Assembly: GCA_007136425.1 (NCBI GenBank)
Contig: SLGY01000128.1
Span: forward strand, 1-49,934
Direction of reading: 5' to 3'
DNA: 49,934 nt
Source of the DNA: Kiritimatiellia bacterium
GTDB lineage: Bacteria; Verrucomicrobiota; Kiritimatiellia; SLAD01
Both the position numbers and the translations under genes were made by a program. The first letter of the stretch is position 1, and each line of letters starts with the position of its first letter. The notes under the pieces are model-generated. The model had not been told where the DNA came from, did no database searches, and saw nothing but the letters and a program-made list of their open reading frames with translations. Below are positions 1 through 8,072 of this stretch, piece by piece.

Positions 1-851
1 AATTTATGGCCTTGATGCAACATGTAGGATTCGACCGTATTGGTCGGGGTGTAGACGTGCAACTCGGGTTCGCGACGTATGATCTCGCCGCGAGCGCGTT
101 GTTCGAGCGTGTGCAGGGAAATATAGGTCTTGTGCGCAATCATGCGCGCGAGGGAAAGCCCGCGACGGGGCGGGGGACCGTCGTAATAGTCGCCGCCCTT
201 GAAAGCGGGGTCTTCTTCGATGGCGAAGATCTGTTCGAAATTCAATATCCGTTGCAGTGTCGTGACGGTCATGCCCGACGACATGGGAATGATATGCTTG
301 ACCCGCTGCGGATAGCGGGTGGCCAGGTTAAGGGTCAACAGGCCGCCGGTGGACGGGCCGATGGCGGCATGCAGCGTTTCGACCCCCAGATGATCGAGCA
401 GCAGCAATTGCGTGTCCACGATGTCGTTCATGGTGATCATCGGGAAGGCGCTCCCGAAGGGTTTCCCGGTTTCGGGATTGATGGCGCGCGCGTCGGTCGA
501 ACCGTAACAACCGCCGATGTAATTGGCGCAAATTACGAAGAACGCATTGGTGTCGATCGCCTTGCCTGGTCCGATGAAGCCGTCCCACCATCCGACATGG
601 CAGTCGTTTGTCCACAATCCGCCCGCCTCAGGCACGTCTGTGTTCAGGCCGGCGGCATGCGCGCTGCCGGAGAGGGCGTGGAAGACGAGAATCGCGTTGT
701 CGCGCTCCTTGTTCAGGGTTCCATAGGTTTCATAGGCCAACGCAAGATCCGTCAGGACCGAACCATCCTGAAAACGGAAGGGTTGCTCCGGATCTCTCGC
801 AAAACGAAAGATCTGCGTGGATACTGTGCCTATGCTTGAACCGTGTGACAC
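1..851 (-). CDS. metX: Homoserine O-acetyltransferase, C-terminus outside window
   Basis: Likely transfers an acetyl group from acetyl-CoA to L-homoserine, the activation step before sulfhydrylation in methionine synthesis (cytoplasm). The minus frame is open from 851 to the window edge (about 283 codons). Recognisable alpha/beta-hydrolase MetX segments are LALAYETYGTLN, NAILVFHALSGSAHAAG, VGWWDGFIGPGKAIDTN and GGCYGSTDARAINPETGKPF. The nucleophile elbow reads GPSTGG (Ser about residue 167) instead of the usual GGSMGG. The catalytic Asp and His lie beyond the edge. The start is GTG at 851: an in-frame TAG lies just upstream, and AGGGG precedes the GTG by about 7 bases. It lies 147 bases downstream of metY on the same strand and makes that enzyme's substrate. 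A related alpha/beta-hydrolase acyltransferase cannot be fully excluded. Confidence 0.88.
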   Translation of the reverse strand, partial: MSHGSSIGTVSTQIFRFARDPEQPFRFQDGSVLTDLALAYETYGTLNKERDNAILVFHALSGSAHAAGLNTDVPEAGGLWTNDCHVGWWDGFIGPGKAIDTNAFFVICANYIGGCYGSTDARAINPETGKPFGSAFPMITMNDIVDTQLLLLDHLGVETLHAAIGPSTGGLLTLNLATRYPQRVKHIIPMSSGMTVTTLQRILNFEQIFAIEEDPAFKGGDYYDGPPPRRGLSLARMIAHKTYISLHTLEQRARGEIIRREPELHVYTPTNTVESYMLHQGHK

Positions 852-956
852 CGCTTGCCCCTATACCCGATGCCGATCGCGGAACCAGGCGCTACCCTGC
901 GCACACGTTTCCTTATCGGCATGCATGATTGACCATGATGAGTCGAGTCGGACGCC

Positions 957-976
957 GCCGCCCCGTCAGGGACGGC
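957..976 (-). promoter_or_regulatory. GC-rich stem-loop between metY and metX
   Basis: Bases 957-964 and 969-976 form an 8-bp stem (one G-U pair) around a 4-base loop, 23 bases after the metY stop. No T-run follows on the minus strand, so it is more likely an RNA-stability or attenuation hairpin than an intrinsic terminator. Function is inferred only. Confidence 0.4.
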
Positions 977-998
977 GACTCCGATACTCACATCATAG

Positions 999-2288
999 TC
1001 AAGACGTCGCGGACTGCAAGGCTTGATCGATGTCGGCCAGGATGTCGTCGATATGCTCGATGCCGATGGAAAGGCGGACCATTTCCGGAGAGATGCCCGC
1101 ATCGCGTTGTTGGTCTTCGTTCAGTTGCGAGTGCGTTGTCGTCGCAGGGTGAATAGCCAGACTCTTGGCGTCGCCGACGTTCGCGAGATGCGAGAACATC
1201 TTCAACGATTCGATAAATGTAGCGCCTGCTGTCGCACCGCCCTTGATGCCGAAGATAACCATGGCGCCGCCTTTGCCTTCCAGGTATTTGAGGTTCTTTT
1301 TGTATTCCGGATCGTCTTCGAGCCCCGGGAAACGAACCCATTCCACCAGCTTGTGCGTCTTCAGGTGTTGCGCCACAGCCAACGCGTTCTGGCAGTGCCG
1401 CTCCATTCGTAACGGCAGGGTTTCGATGCCCTGCATGAATTGCCAGGCGTTATCGGGCGAAACACAGGCTCCCAGATTGCGCAACGGTACGGTGCGCATC
1501 CGCAGAATGAACGCCAGCGGGGCGAGCATATCGGGCAAATCATGTCCCCAGCGTAATCCGCCGTAGGACGTGTCCGGCGTGTCGTACAGCGGATGCTTGC
1601 CCGTGTTCCATTTGAAACGGCCGGAATCCACGACCACGCCCCCAATACCGATGCCGTGCCCGCCCAACCATTTGGTCAACGAATGAATTACGATGTCAGC
1701 TCCGTATTCGATGGGGCGGGTGAGGTACGGTGTGGAGAAAGTGGAATCCACCAGTAAAGGCAGGCCGGCGTCGTGCGAAATTTTCGCGATCGCTTCCAGA
1801 TCGGTCACCTCAAGCGCGGGGTTGGATACGGTTTCCACGAATACCGCCCGCGTCTTGTCGTCAATGGCTTCGGCGACATTCTTCGGATCCTGCGTGTCTA
1901 CGAATTTTACCGTAATGCCTAACGTCGGCAAAATGTCATTGAATTGGGTATAGGTACCCCCGTAAAGGTTGCGGGCGGATACGATGTTATCACCCGCCTG
2001 CGCAAGATTGATCACCGAATAGAAGACGCCCGACGTCCCCGAGGCAACGCCGAGGCCCGCCAATTCGTGAGCGCCTTCGAGCAGGGCGACGCGTTTTTCC
2101 AGGGCGTCCGTCGTGGGGTTCATCAGGCGGGTGTAAATATTTCCCAGCTCCTGAAGAGCGAAAAGATCCGCCGCGTGTTTCGTGTCACGGAACTGGTACC
2201 CCGTGGTCCGATACACCGGAATGGCCCGGGCCGATGTGGCCGGATCGGCCTGGGTGCCCCCATGCAAACAAAGCGATTCAAGCTTCAT
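999..2288 (-). CDS. metY: O-acetylhomoserine sulfhydrylase (aminocarboxypropyltransferase)
   Basis: PLP enzyme of the Cys/Met metabolism family. It condenses O-acetylhomoserine with sulfide (or methanethiol) to give homocysteine (or methionine) in the cytoplasm. The 429-aa length is normal for MetY and longer than MetB/MetC. Diagnostic stretches are the N-terminal SLCLHGGTQADPAT, YTRLMNPTTDALEKR, SARNLYGGTYTQF, and the PLP-lysine segment IHSLTKWLGGHG (Lys near residue 207). The C-terminal AIHPATTTHSQL is also typical. The start ATG at 2288 has an excellent AGGAGA 6 bases upstream. metX follows, so homoserine activation and sulfur incorporation are encoded together. I searched the 262-base leader for a SAM-I riboswitch core by eye and saw none. 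Confidence 0.95.
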   Translation of the reverse strand: MKLESLCLHGGTQADPATSARAIPVYRTTGYQFRDTKHAADLFALQELGNIYTRLMNPTTDALEKRVALLEGAHELAGLGVASGTSGVFYSVINLAQAGDNIVSARNLYGGTYTQFNDILPTLGITVKFVDTQDPKNVAEAIDDKTRAVFVETVSNPALEVTDLEAIAKISHDAGLPLLVDSTFSTPYLTRPIEYGADIVIHSLTKWLGGHGIGIGGVVVDSGRFKWNTGKHPLYDTPDTSYGGLRWGHDLPDMLAPLAFILRMRTVPLRNLGACVSPDNAWQFMQGIETLPLRMERHCQNALAVAQHLKTHKLVEWVRFPGLEDDPEYKKNLKYLEGKGGAMVIFGIKGGATAGATFIESLKMFSHLANVGDAKSLAIHPATTTHSQLNEDQQRDAGISPEMVRLSIGIEHIDDILADIDQALQSATS

Positions 2289-2550
2289 ATCATCTCCTTA
2301 TTCTTAAACTACACTAATTCGATACAGATTTGTACTTTAATCGTCTTCTTTCGTATTGCAATATAAATCTGAAAATACTTTAATGTCGATGAGTAAGTAC
2401 GCGCCTGTCTTATCCTCGCTGGATAGAACGTTCTGTGGGACCCCTGATTTGGCATAGCGGCGACGGCGTGTATGTATAAACGGAAAATTATCCCTGAGAA
2501 GAGGGGGAATGACGCATAAGGCGTTGTTGGAAGAGGAATGAATTGTATCT
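2289..2550. promoter_or_regulatory. Divergent intergenic region metY / DEAD-box helicase
   Basis: This AT-richer 262 bases must hold promoters for both directions. For metY, a weak pair TTGCAA-16-TAAAGT can be read on the minus strand about 60 bases before the start. On the plus strand the helicase mRNA could carry a structured leader, since TATCC-TCGCT-GGATA near 2411-2425 is a small hairpin. Cold-shock leader control is known for some DEAD-box genes but is only a guess here. Confidence 0.3.
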
Positions 2551-4227
2551 ATGTTGAGTAAAATTATCAGGCGCGTCAAAGAACAGATGAACGGCGGCGA
2601 AGACGCATCGCCGAAAGAACCGAAAAGACAGACCCGGAAAAAAACGCCCGCCAAGGCACAACAGGAGGTGTGGGTACCGGGCGAATCCGCGAAGAAGAAA
2701 GAGAAGGGGCGGCCATCGAAAGCGCCGGCCGCGTCCCGTTCAAGTGAACCGAAGAAGAGCGAAGCTTCTACGCCGACGCCCCCCCGTAAGGAAGGTGACC
2801 AACCGCCCCGCAAGCGCCGCCGCCGTCGTAGGCGCTCGTCCAAGGCGGATGCCCCGGCGAAGGACTCCAATGTCCAATCGACTCAAGACGATACGCAGGA
2901 ATCCTTGTCGACGGCGTACAAGCCCAAGAACATCGAGCATTTCGAAGGACAGCTGACCTTTTCGGAAATGGATATCCCCGATCCCGTGAAGCGGGCGCTG
3001 GATGAAATGCATTTCAAGGTCACGACACCGATCCAGGCGCAACTACTGCCCATCGCGTTGGCCGGACGGGATGCCGCCGGCAAGGCGCAGACCGGTACGG
3101 GTAAGACGGCGGCGTTTCTGATATCCATCTATACACATTTCCTGCAAAGACCGATCGAAGGCGAGCGCCGCAACGGTACGCCCCGCGCGTTGATCCTGGC
3201 CCCGACACGTGAGTTGGCCTTACAGATTCAGAAAGATGCGGTGGATATCGGCCGTTATTGCGGATTCCACAGCGTAGCCGTATACGGCGGAATGGATTTC
3301 GATAAGCAACAACGGCAACTGGAGAAACCGGTCGACATTATAGTGGCCACGCCGGGGCGCCTGTTGGATTTTGTAAACCGCAAAGTGGTCAACCTGAAGC
3401 AGGTGGAAACCCTGGTGATCGATGAGGCGGATCGCATGCTCGACATGGGATTCATTCCGGATGTACGCAAGATTGTTCGCATGACACCGCACCCGGAAAA
3501 GCGGCAAACGTTGTTGTTCAGCGCTACGCTGACGCCGAATATCACGCGCCTGGCCGCGCAATGGACCCGGAACGCCGAAACGGTGGAAATCGAAGCGGAA
3601 CAGGTAGCGGCCGATTCGGTGAATCAACGGGTCTTTATCACGACCCAGGAAGAAAAGTTTGCGCTGCTCTATAATTTGCTGCAGGCGGAAAAGCCCGAAC
3701 GGGTCCTGATCTTCAGTAATCGCCGCGATCAGGCGGAGATGCTGCACGATCACCTGAAGTCCTACGGCTTCACCACCGCCTTGTTGAGCGGGGCGGTAGA
3801 ACAAAAGAAGCGGTTGCGAGTTCTGGAAGATTTCAAGGCGGGCAAGGTGAGCGTATTGGTGGCGACCGATGTAGCCGGGCGCGGATTGCATGTGGAATCG
3901 ATCAGTCACGTCATCAACTACCATATGCCGTTGGATCCGGAAGACTACGTGCACCGGATCGGACGCACGGGGCGCGCCGGTGAGGTGGGGACATCGATTT
4001 CCTTCGCCTGTGAATTGGATTCCTTCGCCATCCCTGATATCGAGGAGTATCTGGGGCAACCCTTATCTTGTGAACATCCGACGGAAGAGCTGCTTAAGCC
4101 GGTCCCTGCACCGGATTATCAGGTTCAACGGCGGCCGCGACGAGCACCCGGCGGTGCGCGCGGGAACTCGGGACGACGGACCGGTGCGCGTGGCTCTCGC
4201 CAAAGGCGCGGCGCGTCCCGTCGTTGA
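2551..4227 (+). CDS. DEAD-box ATP-dependent RNA helicase (RhlB/RhlE type)
   Basis: Unwinds short RNA duplexes with ATP in RNA decay or ribosome assembly. All helicase motifs are visible in order: Q motif near TTPIQAQLLPIA, Walker A AQTGTGKT (about residues 179-186), PTRELALQ, DEAD (about 291-294), SAT, LIFSNRRDQ, ATDVAGRGL and HRIGRTGRAG. The 558-aa protein carries an unusual N-terminal arm of about 120 residues. The arm is rich in Lys, Pro and Ser and ends in a run KRRRRRRRRSSK; a Gly/Arg-rich tail closes the protein. Basic arms of this kind bind RNA or RNase E partners in known RhlB/RhlE proteins, but the usual arm is C-terminal. The start ATG at 2551 begins MLSKIIRRVKEQM. The subtype is not settled from sequence alone. 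Confidence 0.93.
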   Translation: MLSKIIRRVKEQMNGGEDASPKEPKRQTRKKTPAKAQQEVWVPGESAKKKEKGRPSKAPAASRSSEPKKSEASTPTPPRKEGDQPPRKRRRRRRRSSKADAPAKDSNVQSTQDDTQESLSTAYKPKNIEHFEGQLTFSEMDIPDPVKRALDEMHFKVTTPIQAQLLPIALAGRDAAGKAQTGTGKTAAFLISIYTHFLQRPIEGERRNGTPRALILAPTRELALQIQKDAVDIGRYCGFHSVAVYGGMDFDKQQRQLEKPVDIIVATPGRLLDFVNRKVVNLKQVETLVIDEADRMLDMGFIPDVRKIVRMTPHPEKRQTLLFSATLTPNITRLAAQWTRNAETVEIEAEQVAADSVNQRVFITTQEEKFALLYNLLQAEKPERVLIFSNRRDQAEMLHDHLKSYGFTTALLSGAVEQKKRLRVLEDFKAGKVSVLVATDVAGRGLHVESISHVINYHMPLDPEDYVHRIGRTGRAGEVGTSISFACELDSFAIPDIEEYLGQPLSCEHPTEELLKPVPAPDYQVQRRPRRAPGGARGNSGRRTGARGSRQRRGASRR

Positions 4228-4338
4228 AGCACATACGTCTGGATAACCTCAAAAATACCCCGCCGCCATTCGACATTGCGGGAATCGTTCAGTATGGTAT
4301 GCGTGTTTGACCGGTACGCACATACGGAGAGGCAGGAT

Positions 4339-4773
4339 ATGGCGGATACGTTGCACGACGCGGAACAACGGCTGATTGAGGATTTCTCGATGCTCGAGGA
4401 ATGGAACGATCGGTACGAATATATTATCGATCTGGGGCGCGCCCTGCCCGAGTACCCCGATGAATTGCGAACGGAAGATCGCGAAGTGCACGGTTGTCAG
4501 TCGCAGGTCTGGCTCGACGCCCGTTATGATAACGGACGCTTACAATTTCGTGCGGACAGCAATGCCCTGATCACAAAGGGGCTGGTGGCGATGCTGGTGA
4601 ACTTATACTCCGGGCGCACCGCCGCCGAGATCCGATCGGCCACCCTGGACTTCCTGCGGGAGATCGGGTTGGCCTCGCATTTGACACCCAGCCGGGTTAA
4701 CGGGTTGCAGGCCATGTTTCAGCGTATTCAACGGCATGCTGAAGAATACGTCTCCCCGCAATCCGTTTCGTAA
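4339..4773 (+). CDS. sufE: SufE-family Fe-S cluster assembly protein
   Basis: SufE accepts persulfide sulfur from the cysteine desulfurase SufS and passes it to the SufBCD scaffold. The 144-aa protein matches the family in length. The hallmark HGCQSQVW with the sulfur-carrier Cys at about residue 53 is present, as are IIDLGRALPEYP near the N-terminus and LTPSRVNGLQAMFQRI near the C-terminus. An earlier in-frame TTG at 4276 would add 21 unrelated residues. I prefer ATG 4339 because GGAG lies 9 bases before it and MADTLHDAEQRL is the natural beginning. No sufS or sufBCD is nearby in the window, so its partners are elsewhere. Confidence 0.9.
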   Translation: MADTLHDAEQRLIEDFSMLEEWNDRYEYIIDLGRALPEYPDELRTEDREVHGCQSQVWLDARYDNGRLQFRADSNALITKGLVAMLVNLYSGRTAAEIRSATLDFLREIGLASHLTPSRVNGLQAMFQRIQRHAEEYVSPQSVS

Positions 4774-4824
4774 CCGTTTCTATCGACGACAAGACGGACA
4801 ACCAACAAAGGAGTGGAGTAAGCC

Positions 4825-5598
4825 ATGAAAGAACTGTCGACACAAACCGCATTCTCTCGCCGTAAGTTTTTGTTTTCCGGCGCGGCCGCCGCTGTAGGGG
4901 GCGCCTTGGCTCTTACCGGCGCTCGCCCGGCGCGGGGCGTTGAGTCGCCTGCTCCGGCCCGTACACAGCCCGGCTTGGCCTTGCCCGACTTGCCTTATGC
5001 CTATGACGCCCTTGAGCCGACCATTGATGCGCGTACCATGGAAATCCATTACGGGCGCCACCATGCCGGCTATGCCCGGAACCTTGCCGACGCTCTGCAA
5101 GACGATCCTGTCGCCGCAGGACGCCCGTTGGAAAGTCTGCTGGCGGATATCAATGTGCTGCCTTCGAATATTCAGACCTCCGTGCGGAACAACGGGGGCG
5201 GACACTGGAATCATAATCTGTTCTGGGAGGTCATGTCACCGGAAGGTGGCGGTGAGCCCGTCGGCGTATTGGGGGAAGCGATTGACGCGGAATTCGGCGA
5301 CTTCGAAACCATGAGAGAGCAGTTCTCGGAAGCCGCCGCCACGCGGTTCGGTTCCGGCTGGGCTTGGTTGATGGTCGATCAGAACGGCGCGCTGGCCATT
5401 ACTTCCACACCGAACCAGGACAACCCGTTGATGCGCGGGATTGTGGACGAATTGGGCACGCCGATTCTTGGTCTGGACGTGTGGGAGCACGCCTATTACC
5501 TGCTTTACCAGAATCGGAGAGGCGACTATATCAACGCTTGGTGGGACGTCGTAAACTGGCCGCACGTCGATACCTTGTATCGCATGGCGCTGGGCTGA
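4825..5598 (+). CDS. sod: Tat-exported superoxide dismutase (Mn-type sequence)
   Basis: Disproportionates superoxide to O2 and H2O2. The first ~40 residues are a twin-arginine signal: SRRKFLF (Arg12-Arg13), then a hydrophobic Ala/Gly stretch and [13 protein letters not shown]. The folded, metal-loaded enzyme is therefore likely sent to the periplasm. The mature part is a complete Fe/Mn SOD with ligand motifs [20 protein letters not shown] and DVWEHAYY. Gly-Gly before HWNH, together with TPNQDNPL, fits the Mn/cambialistic subgroup rather than classical FeSOD. ATG 4825 follows GGAG by 6 bases. A cytoplasmic paralogue sits at 33702-34328. Exported SODs usually meet oxidants from outside the cell; that role is inference. 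Confidence 0.93.
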   Translation: MKELSTQTAFSRRKFLFSGAAAAVGGALALTGARPARGVESPAPARTQPGLALPDLPYAYDALEPTIDARTMEIHYGRHHAGYARNLADALQDDPVAAGRPLESLLADINVLPSNIQTSVRNNGGGHWNHNLFWEVMSPEGGGEPVGVLGEAIDAEFGDFETMREQFSEAAATRFGSGWAWLMVDQNGALAITSTPNQDNPLMRGIVDELGTPILGLDVWEHAYYLLYQNRRGDYINAWWDVVNWPHVDTLYRMALG

Positions 5599-5621
5599 TC
5601 TGCCGGCCGAAAATTCTCTGT

Positions 5622-5648
5622 CCCCTCACGGCGCACGGCCGTGGGGGG
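5622..5648. other. 11-bp GC-rich stem-loop after the exported SOD gene
   Basis: Bases 5622-5632 pair with 5638-5648 (one G-U pair) around a five-base loop. It is just upstream of the intrinsic terminator at 5660-5696 and may protect the mRNA 3' end. It has no T-run of its own. Confidence 0.55.
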
Positions 5649-5659
5649 GCGCAAACCTA

Positions 5660-5696
5660 GCCATGTCCTGTCCATTCGGGCACGGCTATTTTTTTT
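5660..5696 (+). terminator. Intrinsic terminator of the exported SOD gene
   Basis: GCCATGTCC (5660-5668) pairs with GGGCACGGC (5678-5686), with one mismatch and one G-U, followed at once by TATTTTTTTT (5687-5696). Position and T-run fit rho-independent termination between the SOD and GH31 genes. Confidence 0.7.
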
Positions 5697-5763
5697 CTGG
5701 CCATACGTTGGCCACCTTTTACACTCCCCTCTGAATTATAACGTTTTACCGGAGTCTAATGCC

Positions 5764-7965
5764 ATGCCTGTGAAGAATACGCCCGTTACGTTTGGAAACG
5801 CCCGTTTCACCGTCTACGCGCCCGGTTGCGTGCGCCTGGAATATGCCAGAGAGGGCAAGTTCTCCCCATATCCGTCGGTACTGGTCGGCAAGAAGAACGC
5901 CCGCGCCAGCAAAGCGGACGTGTCGGTGAAAGCGAAGTCACTGACCTTGAAGACGGAGCGCTTTACGCTTCATTACACCGACGATGGAGAAAACTTTTCC
6001 CCCGCCAATTTGCGCATTGAACACCGGAACCATGTCGGCGGGAAAGAGCACTGGGTCCCGGGAAAGGTGGATCGCGGTAATCTCGGTACGGTAAGTCGGG
6101 CGCTGGATTTCTGGAAATGGTGCGGCGGACCGGAGCGATTCCCGGTCGAGGGGATCCTGAGCACCGACGGCGGCCACCTGCTGCAGGATGAGCCCCGTAT
6201 CTATTGGAACACCAAACACGAATGGATCGAAAACCGGTCGCGCGATGTTTGGTTCGACGGCTATTTCTTCGCTTACGGAAACGACTACAAAGGCGCGCTG
6301 AAAGACTTTGTATCCGTGTTCGGCCCGATTCCCATGGTGCCGCGCTGGACCTTCGGCTTCTGGTATTCGCGCTGGTACGCGTACAAGGACAAGGAATTCG
6401 TCGAGCTGGCCCAACGGTATCGCAAGGAAAAGATCCCGATTGATGTCATGATCATCGACACCGATTGGCGCGACGGGTGGGGCGGATACGACTGGAGCCG
6501 GAAATATTTTCCGAATCCCGAACGCGCCCTGCGCGCCCTGAAGAACATGGGACTGCGCACTTCTTTGAACGACCACCCCGGCTACGACGGCTATGAGCCC
6601 TTGCCCGACAACGACAGCCATATTCCCGAGATTGCGAAGAAGCTCGGGCCGTTCCCGCATAACGGCGAGTGGGCCTGCGATTGGTCAAACAAGAAAGCGT
6701 TGGCTCATTGGAAGGACAAGGTGTTCGGACCTTTTTTCGATCAAGGCATGGATTTCTGGTGGGTGGACGGTTGGATCAAGTCGCCTGCGGGCTCTTTGGA
6801 CAGTCAGCTCTGGGCGAATCATCACTACTACGAGTTGTGCGAGGAAAAGACCGGCAAGCGCGGCATGATCCTGTCACGCTGGGGCGGCATCGGCTCGCAT
6901 CGTTATCCCGTGCAGTTCTCCGGCGACACCCATTCGGATTGGCATACGCTGAAACATCAGGTCGAATTCACGGCCCGCTCGGCGAATCTCGGCGCGGTGT
7001 ATTGGTCGCACGACATCGGGGGATTCCATGAAAAGGTGGTGGATGAAGAACTGTTCATTCGCTGGTTCCAATTTGGTGCGATGAGCCCGGTCTTTCGGAC
7101 GCACAGCGCCTTTGGAATTCGCGAGCCTTGGAAATTCAGCGCGCATTGCAAGAAACTCTTTCGTAAACAGACTCATATCCGCTACGCATTGGCGCCGTAC
7201 TTTTATGGTCTTTCGCGGGAAGCGCATGAAACCGGCATGCCCATCATTCGCCCCTTGTATCTGGAGTACAACGACAACGATGGGGGCGCGTTGCAGCGCA
7301 GACACCAATACACGGTCGGGTCCGACCTGCTCGTAATCCCGGCGGACGGTCCGATGGATAAGCGCACGAAACTGTACCGCAAACGCGCATACTTCCCGAA
7401 CGGAACATGGCTTTCGTTGGAAACGAAGGATATCCGGGAGGGCTTGCATGACGGCGCGATCGATATCCCTCTCGACGTCATTCCCACCTACGTCCGGCAG
7501 GGCGCGATCATACCGAACCAAGCCGTGGGCGAAGCGATCGGCGTAGATACGCCGAAAGTGATCCACTTCGATTACTATCCCGATCGATTGGCGAATTCCC
7601 AGTACGACCTCTATGAGGACGACGGGGAAAGCATGGATTTCCGAAAGGGGCGGCATGCCGTTACGCGTATCCGCGGGAAGCGCGGGGCGGAATCAATTGA
7701 ATGCTCCATCGCCTCACCGAAAGGGAACTACAAGAACATGCCGAAAGAGCGCACGTACGTGGTTCGCTGCCGCCTTGATGACCGCGAAACGGCGCGCCAG
7801 GCCACCGTAACCGTGGGCAAAGGCAAGGCGCGCACGGTGAAGGTGAAAACCTCGCGCAAATGCCTCGCCGGCGCCGTGACGTCCGCGTGGCGCTTCGCGG
7901 AGGTCACTGTCCGCAGCCGTAACGAACCGGTTCGGGTCGTCATCGACACCAAACCGGCTCGTTAA
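5764..7965 (+). CDS. Glycoside hydrolase family 31 (alpha-glucosidase/alpha-xylosidase type)
   Basis: Retaining alpha-glycosidase; family members release glucose, xylose or related sugars from non-reducing ends. The 733-aa protein has the GH31 order: N-terminal beta-sandwich, then barrel motifs GFWYSRWYAY and IDTDWRDGWGGYDW. The nucleophile segment is MDFWWVDGW (Asp about 335) and the acid/base region SGDTHSDW (Asp about 388). GAVYWSHDIGGFHE, FGAMSPVFRTHSA and C-terminal sandwich domains follow. No signal peptide is visible, so it likely acts in the cytoplasm on imported oligosaccharides. An in-frame extension back to 5641 would cross the terminator; ATG 5764 with GGAG upstream is preferred. 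Substrate cannot be fixed from sequence, and no transporter or regulator adjoins it. Confidence 0.9.
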   Translation: MPVKNTPVTFGNARFTVYAPGCVRLEYAREGKFSPYPSVLVGKKNARASKADVSVKAKSLTLKTERFTLHYTDDGENFSPANLRIEHRNHVGGKEHWVPGKVDRGNLGTVSRALDFWKWCGGPERFPVEGILSTDGGHLLQDEPRIYWNTKHEWIENRSRDVWFDGYFFAYGNDYKGALKDFVSVFGPIPMVPRWTFGFWYSRWYAYKDKEFVELAQRYRKEKIPIDVMIIDTDWRDGWGGYDWSRKYFPNPERALRALKNMGLRTSLNDHPGYDGYEPLPDNDSHIPEIAKKLGPFPHNGEWACDWSNKKALAHWKDKVFGPFFDQGMDFWWVDGWIKSPAGSLDSQLWANHHYYELCEEKTGKRGMILSRWGGIGSHRYPVQFSGDTHSDWHTLKHQVEFTARSANLGAVYWSHDIGGFHEKVVDEELFIRWFQFGAMSPVFRTHSAFGIREPWKFSAHCKKLFRKQTHIRYALAPYFYGLSREAHETGMPIIRPLYLEYNDNDGGALQRRHQYTVGSDLLVIPADGPMDKRTKLYRKRAYFPNGTWLSLETKDIREGLHDGAIDIPLDVIPTYVRQGAIIPNQAVGEAIGVDTPKVIHFDYYPDRLANSQYDLYEDDGESMDFRKGRHAVTRIRGKRGAESIECSIASPKGNYKNMPKERTYVVRCRLDDRETARQATVTVGKGKARTVKVKTSRKCLAGAVTSAWRFAEVTVRSRNEPVRVVIDTKPAR

Positions 7966-8072
7966 TCGCTGGCACAACAGATCCTGAAGCCCAATCGGTA
8001 TCCCCAAATGCCCATCGACGGAGGGGCGTTCGAGTGGTATGCTGTGCTGTGATTTAATCAGGAGCATGCGAC

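Noticed and set aside
6-839. Long open frame on the plus strand over the first 800 bases
   Set aside because: It is antisense to metX, whose protein matches conserved MetX segments throughout; the plus-strand translation resembles nothing.
2289-2550. SAM riboswitch upstream of metY
   Set aside because: No SAM-I or SAM-II core was recognisable on the minus strand; a covariance-model search (Rfam SAM families) would settle it.
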